Positions 19,231 through 28,282 of a DNA stretch of 64,000 nt are shown here, piece after piece (the first letter of the stretch is position 1; every line of letters begins with the position of its first letter). The notes under the pieces are model-generated. The model had not been told where the DNA came from, searched no databases, and worked only from the letters and a program-made list of their open reading frames with translations. Location of the stretch: contig MIAG01000002.1 in assembly GCA_001829005.1 (NCBI GenBank), positions 626,837-690,836 of the forward strand. Reading direction: 5' to 3'. The translations under genes were made by a program, and so were the position numbers. Source of the stretch: Sphingobacteriia bacterium RIFOXYC2_FULL_35_18. Its GTDB lineage: Bacteria; Bacteroidota; Bacteroidia; Chitinophagales; Chitinophagaceae.

Positions 19231-19882
19231 TATCAAATTAATATTAGCCCTAATTAAAAAAGATTTACTGCTAGAAGCTAGACAGCAGTATAGCTTTTAT
19301 GGCGTGTTATTATACATTGCTTCCACAACTTTTGTGGTATACCTCACTATGGGTCAACCAGAAGACAAAGTTTGGAATGGCTTGTTCTGGGTTCTGCAAT
19401 TATTTGTATGCATTAATGCAGTGGCGAAAAGTTTTCTTCAAGAAAACAGAGGAAGGATGTTGTACTATTATTCAATTGCTTCCCCCACACATTTTGTTTT
19501 ATCAAAGCTATTGTTTAACGCCATACTGATGCTCTTTATGAATATTCTGAGCTTGGGAGTTTTTACTTTACTATTGGGAAATCCAGTGATACGAATGGGA
19601 GAATTTATGCTCATCAGTATTTTAGGAGGAATCAGCTTGAGCTTAGTATTTACTTTCCTTGCTGCTATTGCAGCTAAAGCACAACAACAAGCAGCCATGA
19701 TGGCCATTATGGGCTTCCCCATTATTATTCCTCAATTGTTGTTGTTAACCAAGGTTTCAGCAGCGGCATTTACTTCAGCCATTCAAAACGGATGGTGGCA
19801 AATGGTGGGCTTGTTGGGCGCACTCGACATTATGGTGATTGCCCTTGCCATTATTTTATTCCCCTTTCTTTGGAAAGACTAG
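19223..19882 (+). CDS. ccmB: Heme exporter subunit CcmB
   Basis: This 219-residue integral membrane protein has about six hydrophobic helices and the CcmB-like opening [21 protein letters not shown] and the segment [12 protein letters not shown]. CcmB is the permease of the CcmABCD complex that delivers heme for cytochrome c maturation. The ATPase CcmA is not in the window, while CcmC and CcmD lie about 3 kb away on the other strand. Its stop codon shares a four-base CTAG with the convergent AMP nucleosidase gene. Confidence 0.9.
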   Translation: MSSIKLILALIKKDLLLEARQQYSFYGVLLYIASTTFVVYLTMGQPEDKVWNGLFWVLQLFVCINAVAKSFLQENRGRMLYYYSIASPTHFVLSKLLFNAILMLFMNILSLGVFTLLLGNPVIRMGEFMLISILGGISLSLVFTFLAAIAAKAQQQAAMMAIMGFPIIIPQLLLLTKVSAAAFTSAIQNGWWQMVGLLGALDIMVIALAIILFPFLWKD

Positions 19883-20649
19883 AAACGCAAGTGTCTTACC
19901 GTAAGGCCATTATTAATTAATTGCTTTAAGGAATCAATTCCAATCTTCAAATGTTTGTCTACAAATTGGGCCGTTACTTTAGAATCACTCGCTTCTGTTT
20001 TTACTCCTTCAGGAATCATTGGTTGATCACTTACCAAGAGTAATGCACCAGTTGGTATTTTATTATAGAACCCTACAGTAAAAATGGTGGCAGTTTCCAT
20101 ATCTATCGCATAAGCCCTTACTTTTTGCAAATACTCCTTAAACTCTTCATCGTGCTCCCAAACCCTACGGTTGGTAGTATAAACAGTACCTGTCCAATAA
20201 TCTACTTCGTAATCACGAATGGTGGTAGAAATGGCTTTCTGTAAAGCAAATGCAGGCATGGCTGGAACTTCAGGCGGAAAATAATCATTAGATGTACCCT
20301 CTCCTCTTATTGCAGCAATAGGTAAAATAAGATCCCCTAATTTATTTCTACGTTTTAAGCCCCCACATTTTCCTAAAAACAATACTGCTTCTGGTTCTAT
20401 AGCGGTCAATAAATCCATTATGGTTGCCGCACCCGGGCTACCCATTCCAAAATTGATGATGGTAATGCCTTCCGCAGTGGCACATTGCATCGGACGATCC
20501 AATCCCACCACTGGAACATTGTTCCATTCTGCAAACATTTTTACATAATTGCTGAAATTCGTAAGTAGTATAAATTTTCCAAAATTTTCTAATGATTCAC
20601 CTGTGTAGCGTGGCAACCAATTGTTCACAATTTCTTCTCTTGATTTCAT
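19879..20649 (-). CDS. amn: AMP nucleosidase
   Basis: A 256-residue member of the nucleoside phosphorylase superfamily, the short Bacteroidota form lacking the N-terminal regulatory domain of the E. coli enzyme. Indicative segments are INFGMGSPGAATIMDLL, FLGKCGG, AIDMETATIF and LLVSDQPMIPEGVKT. It hydrolyses AMP to adenine and ribose 5-phosphate. A 14-base dyad lies upstream in the gap shared with the divergent nuclease-like gene. Confidence 0.9.
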   Translation of the reverse strand: MKSREEIVNNWLPRYTGESLENFGKFILLTNFSNYVKMFAEWNNVPVVGLDRPMQCATAEGITIINFGMGSPGAATIMDLLTAIEPEAVLFLGKCGGLKRRNKLGDLILPIAAIRGEGTSNDYFPPEVPAMPAFALQKAISTTIRDYEVDYWTGTVYTTNRRVWEHDEEFKEYLQKVRAYAIDMETATIFTVGFYNKIPTGALLLVSDQPMIPEGVKTEASDSKVTAQFVDKHLKIGIDSLKQLINNGLTVRHLRF

Positions 20650-20664
20650 ATTGAACAGTTTAAC

Positions 20665-20678
20665 TTGTAAATATACAA
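20665..20678. other. Perfect 14-base dyad in a divergent promoter gap
   Basis: TTGTA-AATA-TACAA is a perfect inverted repeat in the 65-base gap between amn and the PD-(D/E)XK-like gene. It could be an operator for either gene; no regulator is encoded beside it and AT-rich dyads of this size can arise by chance. Confidence 0.3.
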
Positions 20679-20714
20679 ATTAGTACTCATTTTTACAGCA
20701 CAGCTTATCATCTA

Positions 20715-21143
20715 ATGAACATCCAGTTTCCCAAATACGAACCACAATTAAAAACAGTTGACCAAAAACCACAAATAAGGTGCTTGGTTAGAAAAAAATG
20801 GGTGGCATTTACAAAAGAGGAATGGGTAAGGCAAAACTGGTTGCATTATTTAATTGAAGTGATGAAATACCCTGCTTCATTAATTGCTGTTGAAAAAGAG
20901 ATTCATTTGGGTGAATTAAAAAAAAGAGTGGATATTTTGGTCTATAAAAATAGTGCCCCATGGATATTAATCGAGTGTAAAGAACAGGATATTGCATTAT
21001 CTGTACAAACCATACAACAGATTTTAACTTACCAAACCGTACTACAATCTGGAATCCTCATAGTTAGCAACGGCAATGATACCAAAGCTTTTCAAATAAT
21101 TGGAACTCAAATTCAACAAATAACTCAGTTACCTAAATATTAA
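20715..21143 (+). CDS. Solitary HsdR N-terminal-like PD-(D/E)XK protein
   Basis: The 142-residue protein resembles the N-terminal nuclease domain of type I restriction R subunits. The putative metal-binding core is D73 (KKRVDILVY) with E87 and K89 (LIECKE), followed by a Q-rich helix (VQTIQQILTY) typical of the fold. No helicase, methylase or specificity subunit is present, so it is not a type I system. Standalone copies are common in Bacteroidota and their function is unknown. It is followed by a terminator hairpin. Confidence 0.8.
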   Translation: MNIQFPKYEPQLKTVDQKPQIRCLVRKKWVAFTKEEWVRQNWLHYLIEVMKYPASLIAVEKEIHLGELKKRVDILVYKNSAPWILIECKEQDIALSVQTIQQILTYQTVLQSGILIVSNGNDTKAFQIIGTQIQQITQLPKY

Positions 21144-21165
21144 TTGCCACCTAAATGCCAATAAA

Positions 21166-21192
21166 AATCCCGACATTTTTGGTGCCGGGATT
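21166..21192. terminator. Bidirectional terminator hairpin
   Basis: AATCCCG (21166-21172) pairs with CGGGATT (21186-21192) between the convergent nuclease-like and gdhA genes. T-rich sequence is limited, so strength is uncertain. Confidence 0.55.
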
Positions 21193-21217
21193 ATATCAAT
21201 TTGATTAATGTTAACTA

Positions 21218-22639
21218 CTATGGGAAGATTCCTAACTCAGTATAAGAAGTTCCTACTTTATTGATTGCACAAACATAGGCTGCAGTTCTCATATCAGGGA
21301 TAGAAGGATTTTCTTTCCAGATGGCCATGATTTCTCTTGTTGCAGCAATCATAGATTCTTCTAGTCCACTGTGCACTAAGTCTACTTCTTCAGGTCCGTG
21401 CAAGATAAAATTACGTTCTGCATCACTTACTTTCTTACCTGTTAATTCTTCCATCTGCGTAAGAATATGGGTATTCAAGTTCTCTGTAAAACGCTTTTCC
21501 ATTCTACCGTAACGCACGTGGCTTAAGTTCTTTAACCATTCAAAATACGATACGGTTACACCACCTGCATTCAAGTACATATCTGGTACAACTAGTACTC
21601 CCTTTTTCGCAAATATTTCGTCTGCATCAGGAGTTAAAGGACCATTAGCTGCTTCGCCAATAATTTTAGCTTTTACTCTTTCAGCATTATCACCATTGAT
21701 TACGTTTTCTAAGGCCGCAGGAATTAAGATATCACATTCAATTTCTAAAGCATCTGTACTTTTAGCAATATTCGTAGCGCCAGGGAAATTTAAAATAGAA
21801 CCTGTTGCTTTTCTATGTTGGAATACCTCTTCTTCATTTAATCCATTTGCATTAAAAATAGCTCCCTCATATTCAGCTATTGCAATAACTTTAGAACCAT
21901 GCTCACGGAAAAACTTTGCAGAATGGTATCCCACATTACCCAAACCTTGAACAATAACTGTTTTACCTTCAACACCGGTAGTTAATCCTAATTTAGACAT
22001 CACATCTGGCATATTACATACTTCACGTATGCCAAAGAAAACACCCAATCCGGTCGCTTCTTTTCTACCTCTTACACCACCTTGCGTAATTGGCTTACCT
22101 GTTACACAACCAGCAGCATCAATTTCACCTGGCTTTAAAGATGCATAAGTATCAACAATCCACGACATTTCACGCTCGCCAGTTCCATAATCAGGAGCGG
22201 GAACATCAATACCAGGTCCAATAAAGTTTTTCTTCACCAATTCACTGGTATATCTACGAGTAATTTTTTCCAACTCGTATACAGAATATTTCTTGGGATT
22301 AATTTTAATTCCACCCTTACCGCCACCAAATGGAACATTCACAATAGCACATTTGTAAGTCATTAATGAGGCAAGAGCCATCACTTCATCCTGGTTAACT
22401 TCATCACTAAAACGAATACCTCCTTTACAAGGAGATTTATGCTGAGAATGTTGTACACGATATGCTTCAATAACTTCAATGCGTCCATCGTCCATTTTTA
22501 CTGGGAAGCGCATACTGTAAATACTGTTACAAGCTTTAATTTGTTCAAGTAAGCCCTTTTCCCATTTGGTAAAACTGGCAGCTTTATCAAAACTTCTTTC
22601 TACACTGTGAAAAAAGCTGTACGGTTGATGATTCGACAT
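21218..22639 (-). CDS. gdhA: Glutamate dehydrogenase family protein
   Basis: Glu/Leu/Phe/Val dehydrogenase of 473 residues. The substrate-binding block includes [26 protein letters not shown] and the [12 protein letters not shown] region; the NAD(P)-binding motif is [15 protein letters not shown]. It interconverts glutamate and 2-oxoglutarate plus ammonium. ATG 22639 is preferred over a TTG two codons upstream. The ccmCD genes lie upstream on the same strand with a gap of 38 bases, so read-through from them is possible. Confidence 0.93.
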   Translation of the reverse strand: MSNHQPYSFFHSVERSFDKAASFTKWEKGLLEQIKACNSIYSMRFPVKMDDGRIEVIEAYRVQHSQHKSPCKGGIRFSDEVNQDEVMALASLMTYKCAIVNVPFGGGKGGIKINPKKYSVYELEKITRRYTSELVKKNFIGPGIDVPAPDYGTGEREMSWIVDTYASLKPGEIDAAGCVTGKPITQGGVRGRKEATGLGVFFGIREVCNMPDVMSKLGLTTGVEGKTVIVQGLGNVGYHSAKFFREHGSKVIAIAEYEGAIFNANGLNEEEVFQHRKATGSILNFPGATNIAKSTDALEIECDILIPAALENVINGDNAERVKAKIIGEAANGPLTPDADEIFAKKGVLVVPDMYLNAGGVTVSYFEWLKNLSHVRYGRMEKRFTENLNTHILTQMEELTGKKVSDAERNFILHGPEEVDLVHSGLEESMIAATREIMAIWKENPSIPDMRTAAYVCAINKVGTSYTELGIFP

Positions 22640-22677
22640 TGGCAATCGTTTTATAGGTTATAATCGTTTATGAAAAA

Positions 22678-22899
22678 TTACTGATTTGGTCCCTCTTTTT
22701 CTAATCGGGTTATCTTTTTGTCTATAGTGAATAAGTATGCAAATAAACCAATCAAAATGGTTACTACAACAGCCATAACTACAAATATTTTGCCATTGCT
22801 TCTCATTAAACCAATATCGGCTGTGTTGTCTTGTGCAGTTGCCACCATTGATACCACTAGGGCAAGAAATGCAGTAATAAATATGCGTAACTTAATCAT
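22678..22899 (-). CDS. ccmD: CcmD family small membrane protein
   Basis: This 73-residue protein has a cleavable-looking signal segment, one transmembrane helix (about 39-60) and a short charged tail containing DKKITRLE. It matches the small CcmD-like protein that accompanies CcmC in Bacteroidota and helps heme release to CcmE. Its start overlaps the ccmC stop by eight bases, which indicates translational coupling. Confidence 0.85.
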   Translation of the reverse strand: MIKLRIFITAFLALVVSMVATAQDNTADIGLMRSNGKIFVVMAVVVTILIGLFAYLFTIDKKITRLEKEGPNQ

Positions 22900-23572
22900 T
22901 GTTGTATTTTTTTTCAGCTAATAATGTATAGCGAATTTTTAAAGTACTTATCCAAACGCCTAAAAGTGTCCACCCGATTACAGCAGGGTAAAATACCGTT
23001 CTCATTTGAACATCCATATCTTTTCCATTTATTCCAGGGTTCCCATCTGCCCCTTCACCTCCTGGATGCAAGGACTCCGTTAACCTAGGTAAAATCCATA
23101 ATGTTGGGAAAAGCATGAAAAAGGCAAAAATATTATAGACCCCACTAATTCTGCCCTTTTTATCGTCTTCATTTAAACTTCCACGCAAAACAAAATAAGC
23201 CAAGTAAATAAGCATAGCAATGGCAGCTCCATTTTGTTTGGGATCGCCACTCCAAGGACTACCCCATTGATAATTGGCCCAAATTGCACCAGTTACCAGT
23301 CCTAAAATACCATAAATCACACCAGTAGCTGCGAATGCTACAGCATATGCATCGTTTTTAGGAGAAGGTTTACGCAAATAGCGGATGGAATAAATCATAG
23401 AAACCAACAGCAGAATCATCATGGTAAACCACATGGGCACATGAAAAAAGAAGTTCCTTATAGATTCCTTCATTCGATCGTCTAAACGGGGAACTTTCAC
23501 GTAAAAACCATATGTGCAGGTATAGACCAACAACACAAATGATAATATTTTCCACCAATACTTCCGAATCAT
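22892..23572 (-). CDS. ccmC: Cytochrome c assembly protein CcmC
   Basis: A 226-residue polytopic membrane protein of the CcmC/CcsA heme-handling family with about six helices. The periplasmic tryptophan-rich heme motif appears as WGSPWSGDPKQNG, the variant form seen in Bacteroidota rather than classic WGxxWxWD. HVPMWF and YNIFAF helices flank it. It presents heme to the chaperone CcmE in cytochrome c maturation. ccmD follows with an eight-base overlap; ccmB is about 3 kb away in the opposite orientation. Confidence 0.9.
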   Translation of the reverse strand: MIRKYWWKILSFVLLVYTCTYGFYVKVPRLDDRMKESIRNFFFHVPMWFTMMILLLVSMIYSIRYLRKPSPKNDAYAVAFAATGVIYGILGLVTGAIWANYQWGSPWSGDPKQNGAAIAMLIYLAYFVLRGSLNEDDKKGRISGVYNIFAFFMLFPTLWILPRLTESLHPGGEGADGNPGINGKDMDVQMRTVFYPAVIGWTLLGVWISTLKIRYTLLAEKKYNND

Positions 23573-23698
23573 TGAATTTTTTTTTAGCCCCTATTATGCG
23601 CTTAGGCACTATTATTTGGTGCTGCAAAATTAGGTGAAAGATGCCCAATAAACCTTAGCAATGTGTAAAAAATACCCTTCAGTCGCAATCTTTTAAAA

Positions 23699-23729
23699 TT
23701 GGATTATAGCCTATTTTTTCGTACTTTTG
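23699..23729 (+). promoter_or_regulatory. Promoter of queA
   Basis: TTGG (23699-23702) and TACTTTTG (23722-23729) are separated by 19 bases, close to the Bacteroidota TTTG / TAnnTTTG consensus. It predicts a leader of about 90 bases before ATG 23827, long compared with other promoters in the window. Confidence 0.6.
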
Positions 23730-23755
23730 CCAACTTTCAAAATTCATGCCGTAAC

Positions 23756-23784
23756 ATGAAGTTATCCTATTCCGCTTAGGCGGA
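23756..23784 (+). promoter_or_regulatory. Leader peptide frame and hairpin upstream of queA
   Basis: A seven-codon frame (23756-23779, MKLSYSA) lies in the queA leader. Its TAG stop sits in the loop of the hairpin TCCGC-TTAG-GCGGA (23771-23784). The first four codons encode the same MKLS as QueA itself. It could regulate queA translation, or be a chance or decoy start; only its presence is certain. Confidence 0.35.
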
Positions 23785-23826
23785 TTGAACAACTTGCTGT
23801 GGCTATCATCTAAAAAGATTAGTTAC

Positions 23827-24876
23827 ATGAAATTATCCCAGTTCAAGTTTGACCTACCGTTAAACCTGATTGCACAAAACCCCACCAAAAGAAGAGAAGA
23901 CAGCCGCCTTATGGTAGTTGATCGTAAAAGCGGGCACATGGAAAACCGCAACTTCAAAGACATTTTAGACTATTACGACGACAAAGACGTATTTGTAGTA
24001 AACAACACCAAAGTTTTTCCTGCCAGAATGTACGGTAGAAAAGAAAAGACTGGTGCGAAAATTGAAGTTTTTCTATTACGCGAATTGAATAAACCCAATC
24101 GCTTATGGGACGTAATTGTTGATCCCGCAAGAAAAATAAGAGTAGGAAATAAATTGTATTTTGGAGACAATGAAGAACTAGTAGCAGAAGTAATCGACAA
24201 TACTACTAGCCGTGGAAGAACCATTCGCTTTTTATGGGATGATGACGACGCTAGTTTTAAGAAAATGTTGGAGTTCTTAGGTGAAACGCCACTACCTAAA
24301 TACATTAAGCGTAAGCCGGATGAAGAAGATAAAGAGCGCTATCAAACGGTTTATGCTAAACACGAAGGAGCAGTAGCTGCACCAACAGCTGGTTTGCATT
24401 TCAGCAAAGAATTAATTAAGCGTTGCGAAATCCAAGGAATACGTTTTGCAGAAGTTACCCTACATACAGGATTAGGAACTTTCCGCCCAATTGAAGTAGA
24501 AGACTTAAGTAAACATAAGATGGATGCTGAGTACTATCAAATTGACGAGCAGGCTTGTGCAATCGTAAACAAAGCGAAGGAAAGTGGCAAACGCATTTGT
24601 TCAATTGGAACAACAACTATGCGTGCCATGGAAAGTAGCTTCACTGCACAGAAACTTTTAAAACCTAGTGAAGGTTGGACCAACCATTTTATTCATCCCC
24701 CATACAATTTTAATGTTGCAGACAGCTTGGTAACCAATTTTCATTTGCCAAAAACAAGCTTGTTAATTATGACCTGTGCATTTGCAGGATATGATTTAGC
24801 CATTGAAGCATATAAGAAAGCAATTAAAGACAAATATCGTTTCTTCAGTTATGGAGATGCGCTATTGATTGTTTAA
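23827..24876 (+). CDS. queA: S-adenosylmethionine:tRNA ribosyltransferase-isomerase
   Basis: QueA, 349 residues, transfers and isomerises the ribose of S-adenosylmethionine onto preQ1 in tRNA, giving epoxyqueuosine at the wobble position of Tyr, His, Asn and Asp tRNAs. Family segments seen: [47 protein letters not shown] and [14 protein letters not shown] 23827 is chosen because [11 protein letters not shown] matches the family N-terminus; an upstream TTG at 23785 would add an unlikely 14 residues. A strong terminator follows. Confidence 0.95.
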   Translation: MKLSQFKFDLPLNLIAQNPTKRREDSRLMVVDRKSGHMENRNFKDILDYYDDKDVFVVNNTKVFPARMYGRKEKTGAKIEVFLLRELNKPNRLWDVIVDPARKIRVGNKLYFGDNEELVAEVIDNTTSRGRTIRFLWDDDDASFKKMLEFLGETPLPKYIKRKPDEEDKERYQTVYAKHEGAVAAPTAGLHFSKELIKRCEIQGIRFAEVTLHTGLGTFRPIEVEDLSKHKMDAEYYQIDEQACAIVNKAKESGKRICSIGTTTMRAMESSFTAQKLLKPSEGWTNHFIHPPYNFNVADSLVTNFHLPKTSLLIMTCAFAGYDLAIEAYKKAIKDKYRFFSYGDALLIV

Positions 24877-24924
24877 TCAGTTTATAACTTTACTCAAGAC
24901 ACTCTCTGGTGTCTGGTACTAAAT

Positions 24925-24958
24925 AAAAAAACTCCCTCAAATTGATGGGAGTTTTTTT
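24925..24958. terminator. Bidirectional intrinsic terminator
   Basis: The run AAAAAACTCCC (24925-24935 region) pairs with GGGAGTTTTTTT (24947-24958) around a 10-base loop, with A/T tracts on both sides. It lies between convergent queA and the DUF1801 gene and should work in both directions. Confidence 0.85.
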
Positions 24959-24962
24959 ATGC

Positions 24963-25433
24963 CTAAACTTTTTTAGGCGCTTTTTTATAATTTTTTTCAT
25001 AAAGTTTAATCCAATCTTCTGTAGTCATTTTTTGAACCAACTCCCCAATGAGCTCATAAGGGACAACAGTATTCTTTTTAAAACGCATACAACTTTTTCC
25101 CATGTCTAATTTTGAGGGAACCTCCTTAGCATATGCTTCTGTAAACCACTTTAGCAATTTTGGATCCGCATAAATTCCCATATGATAAAATGCTACAAAA
25201 TTTTTTTGAGCAGCAAGACCCATAAAAGGGAGTGGTAGTGTTGGATTACAATGGTACCCGTCCGGATAAATACTGTGTGGAATTACATAACCAATCATGC
25301 CATAATTCATGACCTCCTTAAACCCCTTAGGCAAATTTTTCTTTATTATTTTTTGCAGTTTACCTACAACCAATTTTTGATCTTCTGGTATTTGTTCTAA
25401 GTATTCACCTACTGTTTTAGCATCACTAGTCAT
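24963..25433 (-). CDS. DUF1801 domain protein
   Basis: A 156-residue soluble protein of the DUF1801 (YdhG-like) family, recognised from the N-terminal VGEYLEQIPEDQ segment, the MNYGMIGY and LPFMGLAAQKNFVAFYHMG motifs, and the lysine-rich C-terminus. Its biochemical role is not established; some relatives are described as iron chaperones. Its start overlaps the stop of the upstream membrane protein gene by four bases, indicating co-translation. Confidence 0.85.
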   Translation of the reverse strand: MTSDAKTVGEYLEQIPEDQKLVVGKLQKIIKKNLPKGFKEVMNYGMIGYVIPHSIYPDGYHCNPTLPLPFMGLAAQKNFVAFYHMGIYADPKLLKWFTEAYAKEVPSKLDMGKSCMRFKKNTVVPYELIGELVQKMTTEDWIKLYEKNYKKAPKKV

Positions 25434-26071
25434 GTTGATGGGTTTAATTTTTTATAGCGAATATTTGCAATAAAGCTAAGTAGTAAACTAAGAAATGTAA
25501 ATAAAACAAGCACCACTAAACAATTCAAAAAAGATTGCAATAGCCCAATCTTACTTACATCTAAAAATGGATATGGATAAAACTGAGTTAATGCACCATG
25601 AATAATCGTATAAACAAAATACAACGCAGGATATATTAACCAGTAGGGAATTGAAGTATAATTCACTTTTTTAGGTGATACAAATACCACCCAATATAAT
25701 AAGGTAACAATTGGCGTAAAACTATGTAATCCGTGGTCGGCAATCTTTGCCAAACCTTGTGGATTGTGAATCTTACTTAGCACAATATGGTAAACAATTC
25801 CTACGACTGTAATATAAACAGTAACTGCTGTACTGGTTTCTGACCTAGTCCAAAAGCCATTTTCGCCTAATTCAGCAGAAAGTGCTTTTGAAATAAAATA
25901 GGTAAAGACAATCAAATTACTCAAAATCGTAAAGTAGCTAAAGAATCGTATAATTACTACAACTATAGAATCACTGGTTGGTGCCTGAATCATTAATACC
26001 AATTGCAAAAAAATACTGCAAAAAACTAATAAAGCAATTATACCAGCTATAGTATTGGGATGTTTAATCAT
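25430..26071 (-). CDS. Pr6Pr family membrane protein
   Basis: The 213-residue protein has about six transmembrane helices and resembles the Pr6Pr (FAR-17a/AIG1-like) family: FFSYFTILSNLIVF in helix 2, DHGLHSFTPIVTLLYWV in the central region, and YPFLDVSK before the last helix. Function is unknown. ATG 26071 is preferred over a TTG four codons upstream. Coupled to the DUF1801 gene by an ATGA overlap. Confidence 0.85.
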   Translation of the reverse strand: MIKHPNTIAGIIALLVFCSIFLQLVLMIQAPTSDSIVVVIIRFFSYFTILSNLIVFTYFISKALSAELGENGFWTRSETSTAVTVYITVVGIVYHIVLSKIHNPQGLAKIADHGLHSFTPIVTLLYWVVFVSPKKVNYTSIPYWLIYPALYFVYTIIHGALTQFYPYPFLDVSKIGLLQSFLNCLVVLVLFTFLSLLLSFIANIRYKKLNPST

Positions 26072-26114
26072 AATCAGGTACAATAATAAATACCTAATAT
26101 ACTAATTTATTGTC

Positions 26115-27092
26115 TTAATGTTTAACTCCAGTTCGCTTTATCATTCCACCCTTGGTATCTTTTATGCTACTCATCACTACAAAAGCATTTGGGTCTATTT
26201 TTTCTAACTCAGTATTAAGTTTATTTATTTCAAGTCTAGTAATAACTGTATAAACAATATCCATGTCTTTAACATCCCCGGTCTTGCCAAAGCCCCTTTT
26301 ACCTTTATATACCGTTACCCCTCTTCCCAAAACATTTATAATCATTGATCTTACTTTATCGTTATGAACAGAAATAATTGTTACTCCTGTGTACTCTTCA
26401 ATACCCTCAATAATAAAGTCTAAGGTTTTTGAAGCACTTAAATAAGTTAATAGCGAATACATAGCAATTTCTACCGATAGAAAATAAGCAGCAGTGGAAA
26501 ATATAATTACATTAATTAAAATGATGACATCCCCAATTGTGAGACCAGACTTTCTACTTACTGCAATGGCCAATACTTCAGTACCATCTAAAACCCCACC
26601 ACCTCTAATTGAGAGTCCAATTCCTGCTCCCAAAAAAAATCCACCAAAAACAGAAACCAATAAATTATCCTTGGTAACATCGGGGAACGAAACAAAATGT
26701 ACAGTTAAGGAGAGTAATAAAATGGCAATTGCTGATTTAATGGCAAATTGTGGACCTAGAATTCTTAACCCAAATAATAAAAAGGGAATATTTACCAATA
26801 AAATTAAAAGGCCTACGGGGGTTCCAAATAAGGCTGAAATTAAAAGAGAAATTCCAGTTGCTCCTCCGTCAATAAAATGGTTCGTTAATAAAAATCCTTT
26901 TAAACCAAATGCAGCAGACAATACACCTAAACATATTAATAAAGCATCTTTTAAACCAGCAAAAATAGTTACTCTAAAAACCCTAAGGCCTTTTGCAATT
27001 TGATATGGGGTATAATAGGAATCATCCAATTTCTGCCCCTTTGCAGGACGCATCACAGATTTTACAATAAGCTTCTTTAAAAATGAGTGCAT
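26115..27092 (-). CDS. YitT family membrane protein
   Basis: A 325-residue protein with an N-terminal membrane domain of about five to six helices (roughly 35-225, with HFIDGGATGISLLI and GAGIGLSIRGGGVLDGTE) and a C-terminal cytosolic DUF2179 domain (about 235-325, including GRGVTVYKGKRGFGKTGD). This two-domain layout is diagnostic of YitT proteins. Their transport substrate or role is not settled. It lies 43 bases upstream of the Pr6Pr gene. Confidence 0.9.
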   Translation of the reverse strand: MHSFLKKLIVKSVMRPAKGQKLDDSYYTPYQIAKGLRVFRVTIFAGLKDALLICLGVLSAAFGLKGFLLTNHFIDGGATGISLLISALFGTPVGLLILLVNIPFLLFGLRILGPQFAIKSAIAILLLSLTVHFVSFPDVTKDNLLVSVFGGFFLGAGIGLSIRGGGVLDGTEVLAIAVSRKSGLTIGDVIILINVIIFSTAAYFLSVEIAMYSLLTYLSASKTLDFIIEGIEEYTGVTIISVHNDKVRSMIINVLGRGVTVYKGKRGFGKTGDVKDMDIVYTVITRLEINKLNTELEKIDPNAFVVMSSIKDTKGGMIKRTGVKH

Positions 27093-27145
27093 ATTGCAAT
27101 TTACAAAAGATTAACCCTGATATATATTTAAATTTCAAAAACGTC

Positions 27146-28267
27146 TTACCGTCTATAATCAAGTGGCAGCAAATTGGAAAGTTTCTCAGACCAAGCCCAA
27201 TAATCCATTGTAAGAATATCCTTTCCTTGAAAATAACTTCCGTTGGCTAATACTGCAACTACTTTATCTGAATCAGGCATAAATAGTCTTGCTGTAATAG
27301 GGGCTCCTTGTTGAATACCTCTACTTTGCCTTACAAATGCTGATGGCATACTTTTATGCTTGTATACTACTTGAATATAATCTTTGAACTGAAGCCCTGC
27401 TGTAGTACTATCAATGGCAAACGCTATACTATCGCCCGTTAGTGGCATATCAATTAAGACATCTACTTCTTGTAATGGATGCTGTCCGTTTACTGTAATA
27501 CTCGTATTGGGCGTTTTATTTTTAACTATTTTACGTAACTCAAATCCTTCTTTTTGCAATTGATTTCTATAAAGTGACCGCATGAAATGCATTAATGAAC
27601 CCTCAAATGTTTCATTCCTATTCGTTAACCAGCGCGATTGTTGACGATTATTTCTAGGTGTTTTTTCCTTAAATAAAGGATACCCTTGGTAATAAAAAAT
27701 CGTTGATTTATAATTATACTCAAAATTCAATAGCTTATATTCTAAATCGAACCCTAAAGCATTATTAACAATTTTTAATGGCTCATCAGCATATGCATAG
27801 AGTACATTATCCTTTTTATTATATCGAAATTTTACTGCATTTTTATTTAATAATTTACATTCGAGTGCATTAGGTGTTTTTCCAATCAACATTTCCATAA
27901 AAAATTCACCCCACTTATCCCAACCATTTTTATCATAATTACCAACTATTACTTCTTGCAATTCTGTTGGCTTAGGCGTTAATGAGACAAGTACAAAATC
28001 AGGAATTTGATTAGAATTTATTTCTTTAACATAGGTTTCATAGCCTAAGATAGCAACTACCAAATTATATCTACCAGTAGGTAATGGATCAATGATAAAA
28101 CTACCATCATCTTTTGAAACAGTACCAACAGATGTATTACTTAAAAAAATACTTGCTGAAGCAATTGGCACTTCAGTTCCTGAAACGACAACCTTACCAA
28201 TTAACTTTTTTTGCGATTGCGCATTTAATACCAATAAGCTTAATAATAAAACAAAAAATAGCTTCAT
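27146..28267 (-). CDS. Exported protein with carboxypeptidase-like regulatory domain
   Basis: This 373-residue protein has a signal peptide (about 1-18), then a CarboxypepD_reg-like beta-sandwich (about 20-105: KLIGKVVVSG, DDGSFIIDPLPTGRYNLVV, GYETYVKEI), followed by about 260 residues resembling DUF5686-type outer-membrane proteins but without a clear barrel end. It is likely periplasmic or surface-associated. It lies 15 bases after the gntT stop and may be read from the same transcript. Function unknown. Confidence 0.8.
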   Translation of the reverse strand: MKLFFVLLLSLLVLNAQSQKKLIGKVVVSGTEVPIASASIFLSNTSVGTVSKDDGSFIIDPLPTGRYNLVVAILGYETYVKEINSNQIPDFVLVSLTPKPTELQEVIVGNYDKNGWDKWGEFFMEMLIGKTPNALECKLLNKNAVKFRYNKKDNVLYAYADEPLKIVNNALGFDLEYKLLNFEYNYKSTIFYYQGYPLFKEKTPRNNRQQSRWLTNRNETFEGSLMHFMRSLYRNQLQKEGFELRKIVKNKTPNTSITVNGQHPLQEVDVLIDMPLTGDSIAFAIDSTTAGLQFKDYIQVVYKHKSMPSAFVRQSRGIQQGAPITARLFMPDSDKVVAVLANGSYFQGKDILTMDYWAWSEKLSNLLPLDYRR

Positions 28268-28282
28268 GGCTTGTATAATTGT

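Noticed and set aside
23730..23826. preQ1 riboswitch upstream of queA
   Set aside because: The leader has a hairpin and an A-rich stretch, but the conserved preQ1-I pattern of a short C-rich loop followed by an A-rich tail pairing was not found.
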